A stretch of DNA of 64,000 bases, from positions 24,019,928-24,083,927 of the forward strand of contig OY735233.1 in assembly GCA_963457665.1 (NCBI GenBank), written 5' to 3'. Under the pieces are notes generated by a model. The model worked only from the letters and a program-made list of their open reading frames with translations, was not told the origin of the DNA and ran no database searches. Below are positions 11,153-22,706 of the stretch, piece after piece (position 1 is the first letter of the stretch; every line of letters starts with the position of its first letter). The stretch comes from Thysanoteuthis rhombus. Lineage: Eukaryota; Mollusca; Cephalopoda; Oegopsida; Thysanoteuthidae. Both the position numbers and the translations under genes were made by a program.

Positions 11153-11960
11153 AAATTGCCTCACGAATAGAGTTTTAACTTTTCTTATAAAAAATCAATA
11201 CGTAGTTTTAATTTGATCAGATGTTTATTTAATCAAAACAAAGATAAAACAGGTATTCTCACAATCAAATGTTTATATAATCAAACTTTATTTTTTTTAC
11301 AAAATTGAGTAGATTTCACCCGTTAAACAATTTCACCGATTCTGCCTTATATAAAAAGTGATTGACATGCGTGTATGTACTAAAGGGAAACGGGATAAAT
11401 TCCACTCTAAAATCTTGACAAAACACCGTAAAAGTTGTATAAGACGAAATGATAAAACAGTTGTAGATGTGGTACTTATACAATCATAAATCTTGTTTAG
11501 CTTAAAGCATTGCCATAAGAGAGCTAGATATATCCAACTATCTATCACAATTATTTCCGTATGTCCGTCTGGTTATCTATAATCTATTTATCCACCACCC
11601 TCAAATCATTTTGTCTATCGTGTGTCTCTGTGCACTTTCTCCAGATTGATATAGCATCGAATATGTCAAGCTGAAATGACGAATGGCATCGCCGTGTGTC
11701 CCAGTCAATAGAAGAGAGGCCCATTCGGTCCATTTCACCGTGAGTGACGGCTAACCCCCTGACCACAATCATTTTTCAAAATTCTCGGCTCACCTTTCTG
11801 CGAAAGAATTTCTAAAAACAGACAAAAATCTGTATTTTTAGTTCTCCCCCATTTATTTACATATTCCTGGATGTTTCCTAACTTTTCACGTTTTATTCTC
11901 GAGCGCAGTCGTCCACGAAACTCACAGGAAACCATCCGTCAGTTTTTGCACTGATGTATT
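11153..11960. other. No gene recognised
   Basis: Short frames only, up to about 71 codons. No repeat family of this window identified. Confidence 0.45.
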
Positions 11961-11964
11961 TGCA

Positions 11965-12240
11965 TACACAGAGTGTCACAAAAGTAACCATTTATCTTGG
12001 GAAATAATAAGGATTAGAAAATAAAAATATCTTAAAGACGTGAAGATATAGCGTGACTCGAAAGTAACGATCTATTTTTGGGAAATACGGGAGGATTTCA
12101 AACTTCTCTTATATTGGTATTATCGTCTGCATAATTTCCATACAAAATATACGCTTTCTTCACATTTGAATTGTTTAAAAGCTCTGTTGACATCTGTGCG
12201 TTGGTACAGTCAAAGATCGATTATGTTGATGTTTTTTGGG
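11965..12240. mobile_element. Possible mariner-like end repeats
   Basis: The block cagagtgtcacaaaagtaac plus tttatcttgggaaata is repeated about 80 bp later as cgtgactcgaaagtaacgat plus tatttttgggaaata. A related acagggtgtccccgaaataa occurs at 23350. Ends starting CAGGGTGTCCCAAAAGT are common in mariner-type elements. No transposase is visible. Low confidence. Confidence 0.3.
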
Positions 12241-12419
12241 GCTATTTTTTGTCTGAGAATAAGTTGGTAGATTCGAATATTGTGAAACGGAGATGGAAAG
12301 TGTGAGAAACCAAAAAGTTTGTCTGGAAATGTGGAAAAAGGAAGGAGTCAAGCGAAGATGTATTAGGAAAATGATCGAAAATAGAAAAGATTAAAAGGGC
12401 GGAGAGAAGAAAGTAGAAA

Positions 12420-13660
12420 CTAAGACAAAAAAATGACCAGAAGTGACAAGAAGAAAAGAAAACGAGAAAAAAAAAGGACAAAAAGTGGCGAGAAAGAAAA
12501 GAAGTAACGAGGTGTGTCTAAAAATATAGGAATAAGAAGAAGCAGGAAAGAGAGGTGAGAAAATAAGAAATGACAAAGAAATCAAGAGAATATATTGGAG
12601 TAGCGAAGTCGGAACCAAGAAATAAGGATGAAATTAAAAAAAAAAATACAGGCATAGGACGAAGTGAGAAAGAAATGTGAGAAAAAAAGGAAAAAGAATG
12701 AAATAAAGAAAAATATAGGAATAAAAAGAAACAAAGAAGTGAAGCAAGACAAAAAAGAATGAGAATGAAATGAAGAAAAATATAGGAATAAGAAAAAACG
12801 AAGAAGAAAGGCAAGAAAAAAAAGAATGAAAATGAAATGAAGAAAAATATAGGAATAAGAAGAAACAAAGAAGAGAGACAAGACAAAAAAATGAGAATGA
12901 AATGAAGAAAAATATAGGAATAACAAGAAACGAAGAAGAGAGGCAAGACAAAAAAGAATGAGAATGAGATGAAGAAAAATATAGGAATAAGGAGGAACGA
13001 AAAAGAGAGGCAAGAAAAAAAAAGTATGAGAATGAAATTAAAAAAGTATAGGAATAAGAAGAAACGAGGAAAAGAGGTAAGAAAAGAGGAATACAAATGA
13101 AATAAAGACAAATATAGGAATGAAAAGAATGATAAGGGAGATACAGAGAAAAACTGGAGAAGGAAATTAAAGAAGAAGCAGAAATTATTGGAAAAAGACG
13201 GAAAAGATAGAAAATGAAGATTAGAAGTAGGGACAAGAAAGAAAAGGGAAGAGAACGAAGAAAGAAGAAAGAGGGAGAATAAGAAAAGGGAAAAAGACGA
13301 AGGCAAGAAAAACGAGAATAAGAAGTAAGGAGGAAGAAGAGGAAATAAGATACGAGTAAAGAGGAAGAAGAAGATGACAATATGAAGAAAGATGAGGAAA
13401 AGAAGCACGGTGGTGAAGAAGAAATACGAGAAGAAAGGGAGGAGGATGAAAGAGTAGGAGAAAGACAAAGAAAATAAGAAGAAAAAATGAAGACGACAAG
13501 AAAGAAAAGTGGTGAAGAAGAAAGAGGTGACAGAATGAGAAATGAAGGAATAATGTTGGCAAGAAGAAAAAGCAAGAGGCGAAAAACAAAGACAAAGAAG
13601 GTAGAGGAAGATGCAGTTCGAAAGAGGAAAAGGAAAAGCAAACTGAAAGCACCCGGAGAG
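12420..13660. repeat. Purine-rich tract, 1.2 kb
   Basis: The plus strand is almost entirely A and G (aagaagaaa, gagaatgaaatg). The minus strand is therefore T/C-rich and rarely forms TAA, TAG or TGA, so several minus-strand frames stay open for up to about 400 codons. Those frames read as Phe/Leu/Ser-rich strings in three overlapping frames at once, with no domain. They should not be annotated as genes. Confidence 0.85.
12520..13140. repeat. Minisatellite, 65-67 bp unit, about 8 copies
   Basis: The marker tatagga recurs at 12714, 12781, 12848, 12913, 12980, 13047 and 13113, giving spacings of 67, 67, 65, 67, 67 and 66. Earlier partial units lie at 12525 and 12647. The unit contains gaaaaatataggaataagaa, a cgaagaagagaggcaaga block and aaaaaagaatgagaatgaaa. 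Because the spacing is not a fixed multiple of three, the reading frame shifts between units, which argues against a selected protein repeat. Confidence 0.85.
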
Positions 13661-13699
13661 CGCATACCTCTGCAGACACTTTTGTTTGCTGGGATAATT

Positions 13700-13935
13700 G
13701 CACATTCATCCGTCCCCAAAATGTGCATTGCCCACCCTTCCACAAAACTTCTTGGAAATTCGTTGAAAATTCTCGGAGATATCGTGTGGACAGTCAGCAG
13801 CGTGTACATGAATGTATGAAAGAAAAGCCCAGAAAATATCTCTCCATAACCCCCCCCCCCCAAAAAAAAATTAAACAAAGAGAAAAACCTGGATCCTCTC
13901 AAAAATTTAACCAACTTTCCATACGCCACTGACCA
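13700..13935. mobile_element. Family E dispersed repeat
   Basis: Contains tcggagatatcgtgtggaca, gaaaatatctctcca, a poly-C/poly-A run and aacctggatcctctc. It shares these landmarks with 16180-16390, 21130-21460 and 23200-23330. No coding capacity. Class unknown. Confidence 0.4.
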
Positions 13936-14111
13936 CTCCCCCACAAATTTTCATCAAAGTTTATCAATTACCTTTCATAATCCTTTCTCGTCAGCTGGAG
14001 TAACGACTAAATTAATCACAATGGTCACATTAGGAGCAATCTAGAAATTTAGAATAAATTGTTAGTAATTTGACTACATCGTTTGAAGGATTACATTTTC
14101 GATACGAGGTT

Positions 14112-14331
14112 TTAACCCATTAGCTGCGAATGACGGGAATTTTCTGTTCTATGACTAACTCAATAAAATTTCTCCTTTATTGTAACGGATGGCAACTCAG
14201 TTCTATCGATGAGACAGGGCTTTTATCTTGCATGGAATAACTAATAATGGACTGATTCACATTGGACAAAGGCTTTTATCTTGCAATGGAAATCTATTAC
14301 TCTTCACTACCACCTGCAGTTAATGGCTTAA
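14112..14331. mobile_element. TTAA-flanked MITE (piggyBac-like)
   Basis: The left end is TTAACCCATTAGCTGC. The right end read inward is TTAAGCCATTAACTGC. The two ends match at 14 of 16 positions over 220 bp. TTAA targets with CCC-starting inverted repeats are typical of piggyBac elements. There is no open frame, so the element is non-autonomous. Confidence 0.6.
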
Positions 14332-14339
14332 CTTTGTTC

Positions 14340-15535
14340 TCAGTAAAGCTAAAACATCTTACGTAGAAAGCTCTTAAGACCTGAACAAATGACACTGTAT
14401 AATGTAGATCCATTTCCGGTTTGCCAGGAAGTAGACAGAAAGGCGAAGAACCAAAATGGTCGTTCAGGATGAAGAGGCGAGTGGAGAAATGTTGCCAAGT
14501 ACGGTTTGTTATTTATAGCTAAAACTGTCATTAAAATGACTAAAATCGGTTAGATTTTCCCAATTTCAAGCCAACTTTAGAGCTAAAAATTTTACATATT
14601 CTCAATTAAAGCTCACTAATCAAATAAAATAATTGTACAATAGACAATGTACATTAGCCTTTATTGAAATTACTAACAATTTTCTAGCTGTTTCCATGTA
14701 TCACAATAATACGCTTTTCGATCGGTCGGTCTGTCGATTTCAGTTACGTTTAACAACAGAAGGAGGAGAATGTATCGCGTCATTAAAAGAACATATATTT
14801 TGATCAATAGATGACGTATCAGGTGTTCGGTTTTTTACAGTGTTGTCAAGTATAGTTTGTTATTGAAAACAAAAACTGTTTGCGAAAATGGTTTAAATCG
14901 TCTTAAATTCTTAACGCCCAGTTCACTGTATAGCTAAAAATATTATACATCGCCATGTAAAGCCCCCTTATCAAATAAAATAATCATACACGAAGACCCC
15001 ACAATAAATTATTGATGGAAATTATAATTTATTTTCTTATTGAACTTACTATTTTTTGATGGACAGCTTTTTATCCATTAATTTTTTGGTGGTAAAGAAT
15101 TAAAAAAAACCCCGTTATTAGTGGATACATATACAAACAGAATATTTGAAATAGTTCCTTGAAAACTTTTTTTCGTCTGACACTCTTCAGAGGATAAAGT
15201 GTCAGAAAGTAATCAATTTTTTTTCTGAGAATGAGCCAGTAGATCCAAATATCATGATGCAAACATATCCGTCTGGAAATGTAGAAAAAGACAAGAGTCA
15301 AACGAAGATGTAATAGAAATGAACGGAAAAAGAAAAGATTTTAAAAAAGACAGAGAGAAGGAAAAAGATGATAGACGCAAGAAATGACAAGAAGCAACAA
15401 GAAGACAAAGTTAAATCTATATCATGTTGGATTGCTATGAAACTTGGTCAAGACCGCTGGGAAAACAATCCTCAACTTTCTATCTCATTCAATACAAAAA
15501 CAGAAATTTTATAAGTTAACTATAGAACTGCAATG
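14340..15535. other. No gene recognised
   Basis: AT-rich. A segment near 15225-15420 (aatgagccagtagatccaaa, tggaaatgtagaaaaagaca) resembles 12255-12430, so the flank of the purine tract is duplicated in diverged form. Confidence 0.4.
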
Positions 15536-15537
15536 TT

Positions 15538-15678
15538 GGAAATTCCCGTCATTCGGAGTTATTTGGTTTAAACCTTGAATCAAGAATGTGTTCAAATAAC
15601 GAACAATTTAACCCACGAACAAATGGTGTAGATATAAATTGCTCCCAATGTAACCATTGTTATTGATGGGTTAAAAGA
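15538..15678. mobile_element. TTAA-MITE end fragments
   Basis: The block aattcccgtcattcggagtt followed by atttggtttaa is the reverse complement of the 14112 left end. Immediately right, tttaacccacgaac and, 40 bp on, gatgggttaaaag are further TTAACCC-type ends. These are pieces of at least two copies. Confidence 0.4.
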
Positions 15679-16179
15679 GACCCCTGAAACGAGAACGTAC
15701 TACAGTGTACTAATTTTGTCTACGTCCTGACGTTCCACCTTCTGAAGAGTGTCAGACAATGACTTTTCAGGAACTATTCCAAAGATTCTGCTCAATTTGC
15801 TTCAGATAAATACGTTCTTCTTTGCTATAGTAAATTTTTATCGGCTGAATTGGAAAAATAAATCAGCCAGATCTAGCCCCAAATCTGGCAACTGTGGAGT
15901 AGAATCATTGTCGTCGTGGCTATCCCTCGAGGCCAAGGTTGATGATCTACGTTTCACAAAACGAAGAAACCTGATTCTAATGGCAAAGAAAACCAAGACG
16001 CTTGGAGCTGATGGATCCATATAGACTTCGAAATACTATTGGGTTTCTTTTTAAAATTACATCCGCTAGACTAGAAAGCACTCAGAGTATACACACCTCT
16101 GCCAATGCTGAATGAAAACCAATTTCTACGTAGCTACGATGCAGGGAAGGTTACAGCAAAATTCCAGGATCCGCTCTAA

Positions 16180-16390
16180 AATTCCATCAATTTCCCCTTA
16201 GTTCATTGGGGGAATTGTCATAAATGTATGCAAAAAATGTTGTTCAGCGAATACGTAAATATATGAAAGGATATCTCTCAATGAAAAAATAGATTCCTGG
16301 ATCTTCCCCCCAAATTTAGCTAATCATTTCTCGTCTCATGGTCAACTCTTCCAGGAAATTTTTGCGATATTATGTGTAGACAGACACACA
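16180..16390. mobile_element. Family E dispersed repeat
   Basis: Shares aggatatctctcaatg, gattcctggatcttccccc and ttgcgatattatgtgtagac with the other family E loci. No coding capacity. Confidence 0.35.
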
Positions 16391-17475
16391 ATTGTATAAT
16401 GAACTGGTCTTAGCTCCGTTGGAAAAGGAAAAAGCCATTCGTGGTAGTAATAGGAGGAGAAAAGAGGAAGAAGAAAGTGAGCATGGTTCACCCGAAGGTC
16501 TGAACCAAGTGTCATGTCAATCCAATACAATACGACTGACAAAGTTGACATCTAGCATGACTAGTTGTGGTGGCACAAGCGACAGAAGGAGGAGAAGGGA
16601 TAAGATGAGGATGGTCTCATAGCAATCCAACGTTATATGGCAGATAAATTTGATATTTAACATATTAGGGACCAAACAGCCTGAGAGTGTCTCATAGAGA
16701 TGCGTTGTTGAATGTAATAAACACAATTGCTTTCTAAGTGTTTCGAGAATGATGTCGTTTTTTTGTTTTGTTTTTTTGAGCGCTAGTAGAATAGCAAAAG
16801 CCTACAGATGACTGCCGATAAGGAAGGGAGATAATCATGAACCAACTTTCGAACGGTGAACAGTTCCCGAATCAAAACCTGGACGTTTATGTCACAGCCA
16901 TTCGTTATCGTCCGGCCAACACTCGCAACAATAGTTAGCTCTAGGATGTGCGCCTGCACCGCACGCATGCGCGTTTCGCAACCAGCTCTTAAAAGAAATT
17001 AATGATTTCCAATTCTGTAGATAACTAACTGAGCTTTTATCGAGAGAAATATTGATTCGCCGTGTCGAATTCAAAAGTGTGCACATACTTTTGTCACTGG
17101 AAAAAAATTGCACAACTCAAGATTTTTCAGTACACTGACTATTGAAAATTAGAGGGTAAATCACACACAACCCCTTTTCCCTTTATGAAAGGAGAAAATT
17201 ATTGATAGCACGACTCGAAGGCACCCAGAAAGAAAAAAAATGCGAAATCAGAATAGACACCTGGGGCTGGGATCTCTCTACAGAACGAGATATGAGATAC
17301 GATTACATAACTACCCTCAATTACCGAGGAGAGTATTATTATGAAGAAGAGGGAAGACCTTTACTGACATGCTAAAAATTATTAGGTAATAGCGTTCGAC
17401 CGGTTCTTCTTTTTCTATACGGACACCACAGCTTCCCTCTAATCCCACAGTTGGAGTGATTTCTCTGCGTATATT
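16391..17475. other. No gene recognised
   Basis: Short frames only. Purine-rich patch at 16440-16480. Confidence 0.45.
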
Positions 17476-17479
17476 ATTA

Positions 17480-17850
17480 CAAACCGTCAACCAAAACTGT
17501 CAACATAGGCTTCTTCAGTTTTTAAGATGGTCTGACTGGCTATGTATGTATGTATGTATGTATGTATGTATGTATGTATGTATGTATGTATATGATAATT
17601 GTGGAGACATCATATTAGGAATTATATGCGTGTATTTATAACGTATACAGGCCGTACCAATAGAGCTAGAATGCTGAAAATTTGAACATTTACTCCTTAT
17701 GTCGAGGAAAATGACTTTTTTTGGACTCACCCCATTATAGGTTTTTAGTGTATGTGGGTGTAGGTTTATATCAAATCGAGCCTTTAGTTTGTGTCCAGTA
17801 CTATTCACGATTGTTTTGAGAAATTCAGACCTTATTTTCAGTAATCACTG
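17480..17850 (+). mobile_element. Family A element, right-truncated, with GTAT insertion
   Basis: Starts accaaaactgtcaacatagg, continues tttaagatggtctgactggc, then (GTAT)n, gagctagaatgctgaaaatt, tttatatcaaatcgagcctt and ends at agtaatcactgcc, where a mariner relic abuts. Confidence 0.6.
17543..17590. repeat. (GTAT)n microsatellite
   Basis: About 12 GTAT units inside family A, at the site where other copies read ggctatgtatg. The element's own short GTAT string has expanded. Confidence 0.9.
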
Positions 17851-18024
17851 CCAGTCACACAGTACAAAAGCTCACACAATGGTGTCCCACTATGGACTGA
17901 ATAACCCCACAGAAGAGTGTCTGTCCATGCATGCACAGAAAGGTCTCCTTTGATTTCTATCAAGGCTGGACAACCAGTTTTCGGAATATTCAAAATGGCT
18001 GGATACTTTTGGGGTAGACCGCAT
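17851..18024 (-). mobile_element. Mariner-like 5' end fragment
   Basis: On the minus strand: aaagtatccagccattttga, then gtccagccttgata, a gtggggttattcagtcc block and gtgtgagcttttgtactgtg. This matches the 5' non-coding end of the mariner relics at 39415, 56231 and 62300. The transposase part is missing. Confidence 0.6.
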
Positions 18025-18069
18025 ACATTATTGTGTTCAACGAATTTCTCTCTGGATGTTTGAGATGAG

Positions 18070-18285
18070 GCATTGTTATTCCACAATGATACTTTCAAGC
18101 TTCCATTTTTGCCTTGGTTGTAATCGTTTTTTATCAAACTCTAGACCAGGTTGGGGTTGACTTTGTCCCACTCCAATAACAAGAACAATCCTCACCAAAT
18201 TTAGGGTAGTAAACACTTCATTGTTTGTCCATCTAGTAAATATTACTTCAAAATAAACCAATGAATTGACGTGTAACACTCTTTT
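18070..18285 (-). mobile_element. Family G SINE body fragment
   Basis: The plus-strand block aataacaagaacaatcctca followed by aaatttagggtagtaa matches each of the tandem units at 52510-53060 (taacaagaacaatcctccag ... aaatttaggtaaagaaa). No head is visible here. Confidence 0.5.
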
Positions 18286-18589
18286 CAGTACATGTATGTA
18301 CGTAAATTATCCTCATGTCATGGTTTTTGGCGCGTCTCAAGTCCCTCCAAGAGATTTCAAGCTCCTTAATTGACCCTTTTCGTATCGTGGTGCAGCTCTT
18401 CTTTTCTCTATCGTAATGATGTAATCTTATACTGCTTGACCCAAGGATTAAATTCGCAACTCCTAAGAAACAAAATCCAAACTCTTATCCAGTTGTCTTC
18501 GTCCCGACAAACGGACGCCATTATGGACATCCAATTGAGAAACATTGTTGAATATAACACTATACCTTTCTCCGAGCAAATTAAAACGT

Positions 18590-18675
18590 AAGGCAAGCAA
18601 CTTGAAAAATACGACAAGCAAATTCCAAAACACGACAACGGAATAGAAAAAATGAGACAAGCAAATTAAAATCGA
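18590..18675. repeat. Short degenerate tandem repeat
   Basis: Three or four variants of a roughly 25-bp unit such as aaatacgacaagcaaattcc. A related string sits at 50805-50870. Confidence 0.45.
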
Positions 18676-19755
18676 TGCCTAAATCGACGAACTCAAGTAA
18701 TCACACACACATACACACGCGCGTATATATATAGATACTAACTGAGTCACAAGCTGAATTCGCACTGACTGACATCGAGACCTTTATTCGGTAAAACTGA
18801 AAAAGTACTAAATCTGATAGCCAAGTTGGAACTAACGATAATAGCATTAATCGACGTTCAAACACAATATATTAAGAGACAAGTTTCAGCTGATTTCATT
18901 TATCAAATAAACATTTGCAGCGACTGAAGCAGTTATTCTATGTATACGATTACTCAGGTTTTATCAGGAAAGTCTCTACTTCTCCGTTTCATTGGACTTT
19001 CTGATTAGAATCGATTCAGGTCATAGGTATACGACCTATGAGGACAGGGAGAAAAAGAAAAAGAAAAAGGTCGGTTAAAGCTGGAGAGTTTGGGGCAAAT
19101 CAAGCCTTTTGTCTCCAATTAACCAAGGAGTTCATATGTGATTATAATTTGGTTCATCACAGAATTCTGTTCTTGAAAAAATTATCAATTTCTGGGAAGA
19201 CTGCAAAAGGCACCAAGACCAATTCTTTGCGCAGAAAGATAAGTTCTGGGAGGATAGAACAATGAAGTTGGCTGATAGATGATAGAACACGGTGAAATAA
19301 AACGGTAAATACGTTGTCCAATGAAAAAGTGTCTTTTATTTTTAATCAATTGCCCGAACGAACTCTATTGGTTACCCAATATATGACCTATATTTATCCA
19401 GAAATAATTGCTAAAAAATATTCGCGAAACTCTTAACTGTAATTTTAATGCACACAGTTAAAAAAATAATTAACTATAAATCATTTTTGTTGTGTTTAGA
19501 TTCCATATCATATTCCACATATATAATTAATCAGTTTGGACTGAGAGGATTTTAATTAGTTGGTTCTGCTAACGTGGTAGCCCTGTACAGATTTTGTCGG
19601 ACGATTTCGGTATATCTAAAAATCTAATTATGTGTAAACGTATAATAAGCCAATCATAATTTTCGCCTGAATTTCTGAGATGAAAAATTATTTTCATTAT
19701 ATACGACTTTTTTGTGCTCTACATACTGGAACAAAAATATTGATTAAACATATCT
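18676..19755. other. No gene recognised
   Basis: Contains one 75-codon plus-strand frame at 19038-19265, rich in Lys and Arg, with no motif I recognise and no neighbour to support it. Otherwise featureless. Confidence 0.4.
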
Positions 19756-19761
19756 AATAAC

Positions 19762-19870
19762 TCTCCTGACGGTCGTGGTCGTTAGTTCAATCACTGGGTC
19801 GGATAGGGTGAAAAAAATGTTATATACACTGGTTCAGTAGACGAAGCAGACAAGCAGCATCACAATGACT
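19762..19870 (+). mobile_element. Possible tRNA-derived SINE remnant
   Basis: The block gtcgtggtcgttagttcaat followed by cactgggtcgga resembles the B-box half of tRNA-Lys-type SINE heads described from cephalopods. The A box is not clear. Resemblance is from memory, so confidence is low. Confidence 0.3.
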
Positions 19871-20214
19871 GATTGACTGAGAAGATTTAATATATATGCT
19901 GTATTCTGGCATGGGCAGCGGAATGATAACGATTTAACATGGTGGATTGAATTAAATGTTTGGTTTGAAATTCCATGATGGTACTAACTATCTTAGACGT
20001 CTGAAGAAGGCTGAAGGGTTTAACGGCTGATACGTGGCTTCAACAATTAAACTGATGATATTAGTTCGAGTAAATCTGCAAAATAAAGTCAATCATACTC
20101 TTACCATTCAGTAATGAAAGGGAAAAAAAAACAATTGAATCAAGCAGGATGTAGTTTTATCGGCGTATATTACGGATATCCTGGACGGAGCAAGAAACAA
20201 ACGAAAATGTACTG

Positions 20215-20480
20215 ACGTTACGAAAGAGACAGTAAGAATCCAGTCGGACACAAAAGGAAGGAAAGTTTAGAGAATTTGATGCTCACTGGGTGCATAAGAA
20301 GCAAACGGAGCAAAGGTAGGCAGCGAATAATCCCCATGAAGGGTTTCAGCAGACGGATAGCAGAAAGAATACTGGAAATCGTTGATGAAAGTGAGTTGCC
20401 AAGAGTAATGTTGTATATAGATAAGCGTTGACGTTGCTTATCTGGTGCTAGGTCTATCGTGTTTTTTTTATTCAAACACC
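20215..20480. repeat. Family F, copy 1
   Basis: The block gcaaaggtaggcagcgaata (positions about 20309-20330), then gggtttcagcagacggatag and cagaaagaatactgg, is repeated in diverged form about 520 bp to the right. No coding capacity. Confidence 0.5.
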
Positions 20481-20789
20481 GCAGTGACTAATGTTCTGTA
20501 TAAGTTGTCAGATACTAATTATTTAAAAAAAGTTGGGTGATATCTTGTTTTCTGACAAAGGTTGTAATTCTTGTGTGAGTATGTATTTGAAAAAAAAAAA
20601 ACATACCCAAAATAACCATCAAAACATTGTTCAATTGAAAGTTTATATCGTCTCCTTTCCCTCAAACCTCCAGTAACAAATTATATCTTAATTCACAAGA
20701 AATCTGAAAAAAAAAAATGCAATTACGTTAATGAATCGTCACCTTTAACTCCATTCTTTATGATGTGAAAAAAATAAATGGCACTTAAT

Positions 20790-21060
20790 GAGTAAGGGGG
20801 GAGAGGCGTGTAGATAGCGAAAGAGGCAGAGGTAGGCAGCGAGTAATCTACTTGAAAGGTTTGAGCAGATAGATGGCAGAAAGAATACAGGGAGGCGTAG
20901 ATGAGCAGGAATTGCTGAGAGCGACTAGGTGGAAGGAAGCAGAGGAGAACCATGATTACCAACGTCTTGAAGGGACATGGCATATTGAGAAATACGCGCT
21001 TCAGACACCAACTTAATTGTTCTAATCTTAGGTCTTTACGCTGTCTCAATACGAATCCAT
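20790..21060. repeat. Family F, copy 2
   Basis: The block agaggtaggcagcgagtaat, then aggtttgagcagatagatgg and cagaaagaatacaggg, aligns with copy 1. It could be a segmental duplication or two insertions of one element. Confidence 0.5.
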
Positions 21061-21129
21061 GATATTAATTATTCTCCTGGCAACATCTCTTTAAATCTTT
21101 GCCAACGAGTTCGAAAGAGGTGTACGCAT

Positions 21130-21460
21130 TCACCGATGGTTATATGCCTGTTTGGCCACACAATATCTCTGGAAGTTCTCAATGAATTTCAATGAAGCTG
21201 CCTCAAAGAGTGGACCATTTTCTGAATGAAGAATTGATTTAAATTTTGGGTGGATCCAGGAATTGTTTTCTATTGAGACATATTTATCTTCCTTTCTTTC
21301 ATACATGCATATATCTGCTCACGTTGTCCATGCAATACCTCCAAAAGTTTTCAATTAATTTAAAAGGTATTTCGTGAAAGGGTAGACATTAGATTGAGAA
21401 AGAATTGATTTGATTTTTGGCGGATCTAGGAATATCCTCTTGATTGAGAGAAATCTTTTC
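21130..21460. mobile_element. Family E, two adjacent copies
   Basis: The order 'ccacacaatatctctggaag ... gggtggatccaggaat' is followed by 'catgcaatacctccaaaagt ... ggcggatctaggaatat' about 180 bp on, so the repeat is duplicated in the same orientation. Confidence 0.45.
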
Positions 21461-21771
21461 AAATACTAAGAAGGACTATCAATAGCCCGAAATATGGAAA
21501 ATCGATACCCAGGTACCTCCCCGACATTGTAGCTATATATAAACCGATTTTCATTCGGTTTTTAGGTAGTGTATAGTGTTGGCAGACATAAGCGCTCTTT
21601 GAGTGCTTTCTAGATTTTTTTTAATATGATCTCCTACCTGATGATACCAGGAAACAAACACCAATTGCTGACGACAAACAAAAGAAAAAGTTACCAACAT
21701 CTTCACCAAGCGACATCGTGATTGACTGTACCTACATGTTTTATAATGGCATAAGTTTTTATCATGATTTG

Positions 21772-22225
21772 ACAACCAAAACTGTCAACAAAACTGTCTA
21801 TATAGGTTTCTTCAGTTTTTAGATTGGTTTGTCGGTCTGCCTGGCTGGCTATATATGTATCATGCGCATATGCCCATAAATGGAGCTAGAGGGCTGAAAA
21901 TTTCAACATTTACTCCAAATAATTTCTAGAAAAAAAAAACGATATTTTTTGTCTTTTGAAAATTCGTCCCAAAAATATTTTTTTTGAGGTTGTTCAATCT
22001 GCCATGTAATTTTATGCTAAATTTATCCCTCATATTTTGTATCCAGCATCGATCACGCTTGTTTTTGAAAATTCGGACTTTTCAGGTGAGGATAGTATCT
22101 AATTTAATAATCATCTTTTTTTCTACTTTTTTTAATTGATTACCCCCAACGCCTGATGACGTTGGTCGTGTGACAGTTTCTATTGAGTGAATGACCTGAC
22201 ATAATTCAAAGTGGAATGCATCTGA
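21772..22225 (+). mobile_element. Family A element, near full length
   Basis: Starts tgacaaccaaaactgtcaac. The middle contains gagctagagggctgaaaatt and tttatgctaaatttatccct. It ends gttggtcgtgtgacagtttc and then tattgagtgaatgacc. About 450 bp. An RTE fragment follows 60 bp later. Confidence 0.65.
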
Positions 22226-22285
22226 ATACGTCTTCACGCGACTCTGAGAGTTTAATATCTTCTTAGCTGTTTGGGAGAAGTTCGA

Positions 22286-22706
22286 CACTTATGGAGCTGA
22301 AACATGGAACCTAACCAAGAGACAGACCTACAAACTGAGAACTATGCAACGTGCGCATGAGAGAATCATGATCAACCTCACATGGAAAGATCACAAAACA
22401 GCACACTACATAAGGAAGAAGATGGGAGTCCGAGACATCATAGAAGCTATTAAAAAACTAAAATGGCAACTGGCAGGTCATGTTGCAAGAATGGAAGACA
22501 ACCGATGGACATCACGACTCACAACATGGATTCCCAGAGATCACATGAGAAACCGAAGCCAATAGAACACAAGATGGAGAGATGAACTAGACAAATTCAG
22601 GAAATACTAGCTCCACGACGCCCATGATAGAAAATTGTTGCGAATCATGGGGAAGGTCTGTGTCCAACGACGGACGCTAAAAGACTGATGATGAAAGAGT
22701 AGTCAA
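22286..22706 (+). mobile_element. RTE-type LINE 3' fragment with open C-terminal frame
   Basis: Begins at the codons for TYGAETWNL. A frame from 22344 codes RAHERIMINLTWKDHKTAHY, then IRKKMGVRDI, LAGHVARMEDNRWTSRL and TWIPRDHMRNR. This is the conserved C-terminal region downstream of the reverse transcriptase in RTE-type LINEs. The frame then hits a stop (22563) in place of the expected Arg/Gln codon. The tail is ctaaaagactgatgatga. It is 5'-truncated and not functional, but it is one of the least decayed tails in the window. Confidence 0.85.

Noticed and set aside
12518..13944. Long minus-strand frames of 395 and 436 codons
   Set aside because: They lie on the pyrimidine-rich strand of a purine tract, overlap in several frames, are Phe/Leu/Ser strings without domains and follow a minisatellite with non-triplet period.
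19985..20035. gtctgaagaaggctgaaggg near a ggctgatacgtggc string, considered as a Penelope-like element end or hammerhead-type motif
   Set aside because: Only a loose resemblance; the conserved core cannot be aligned convincingly and no Penelope coding sequence is nearby.
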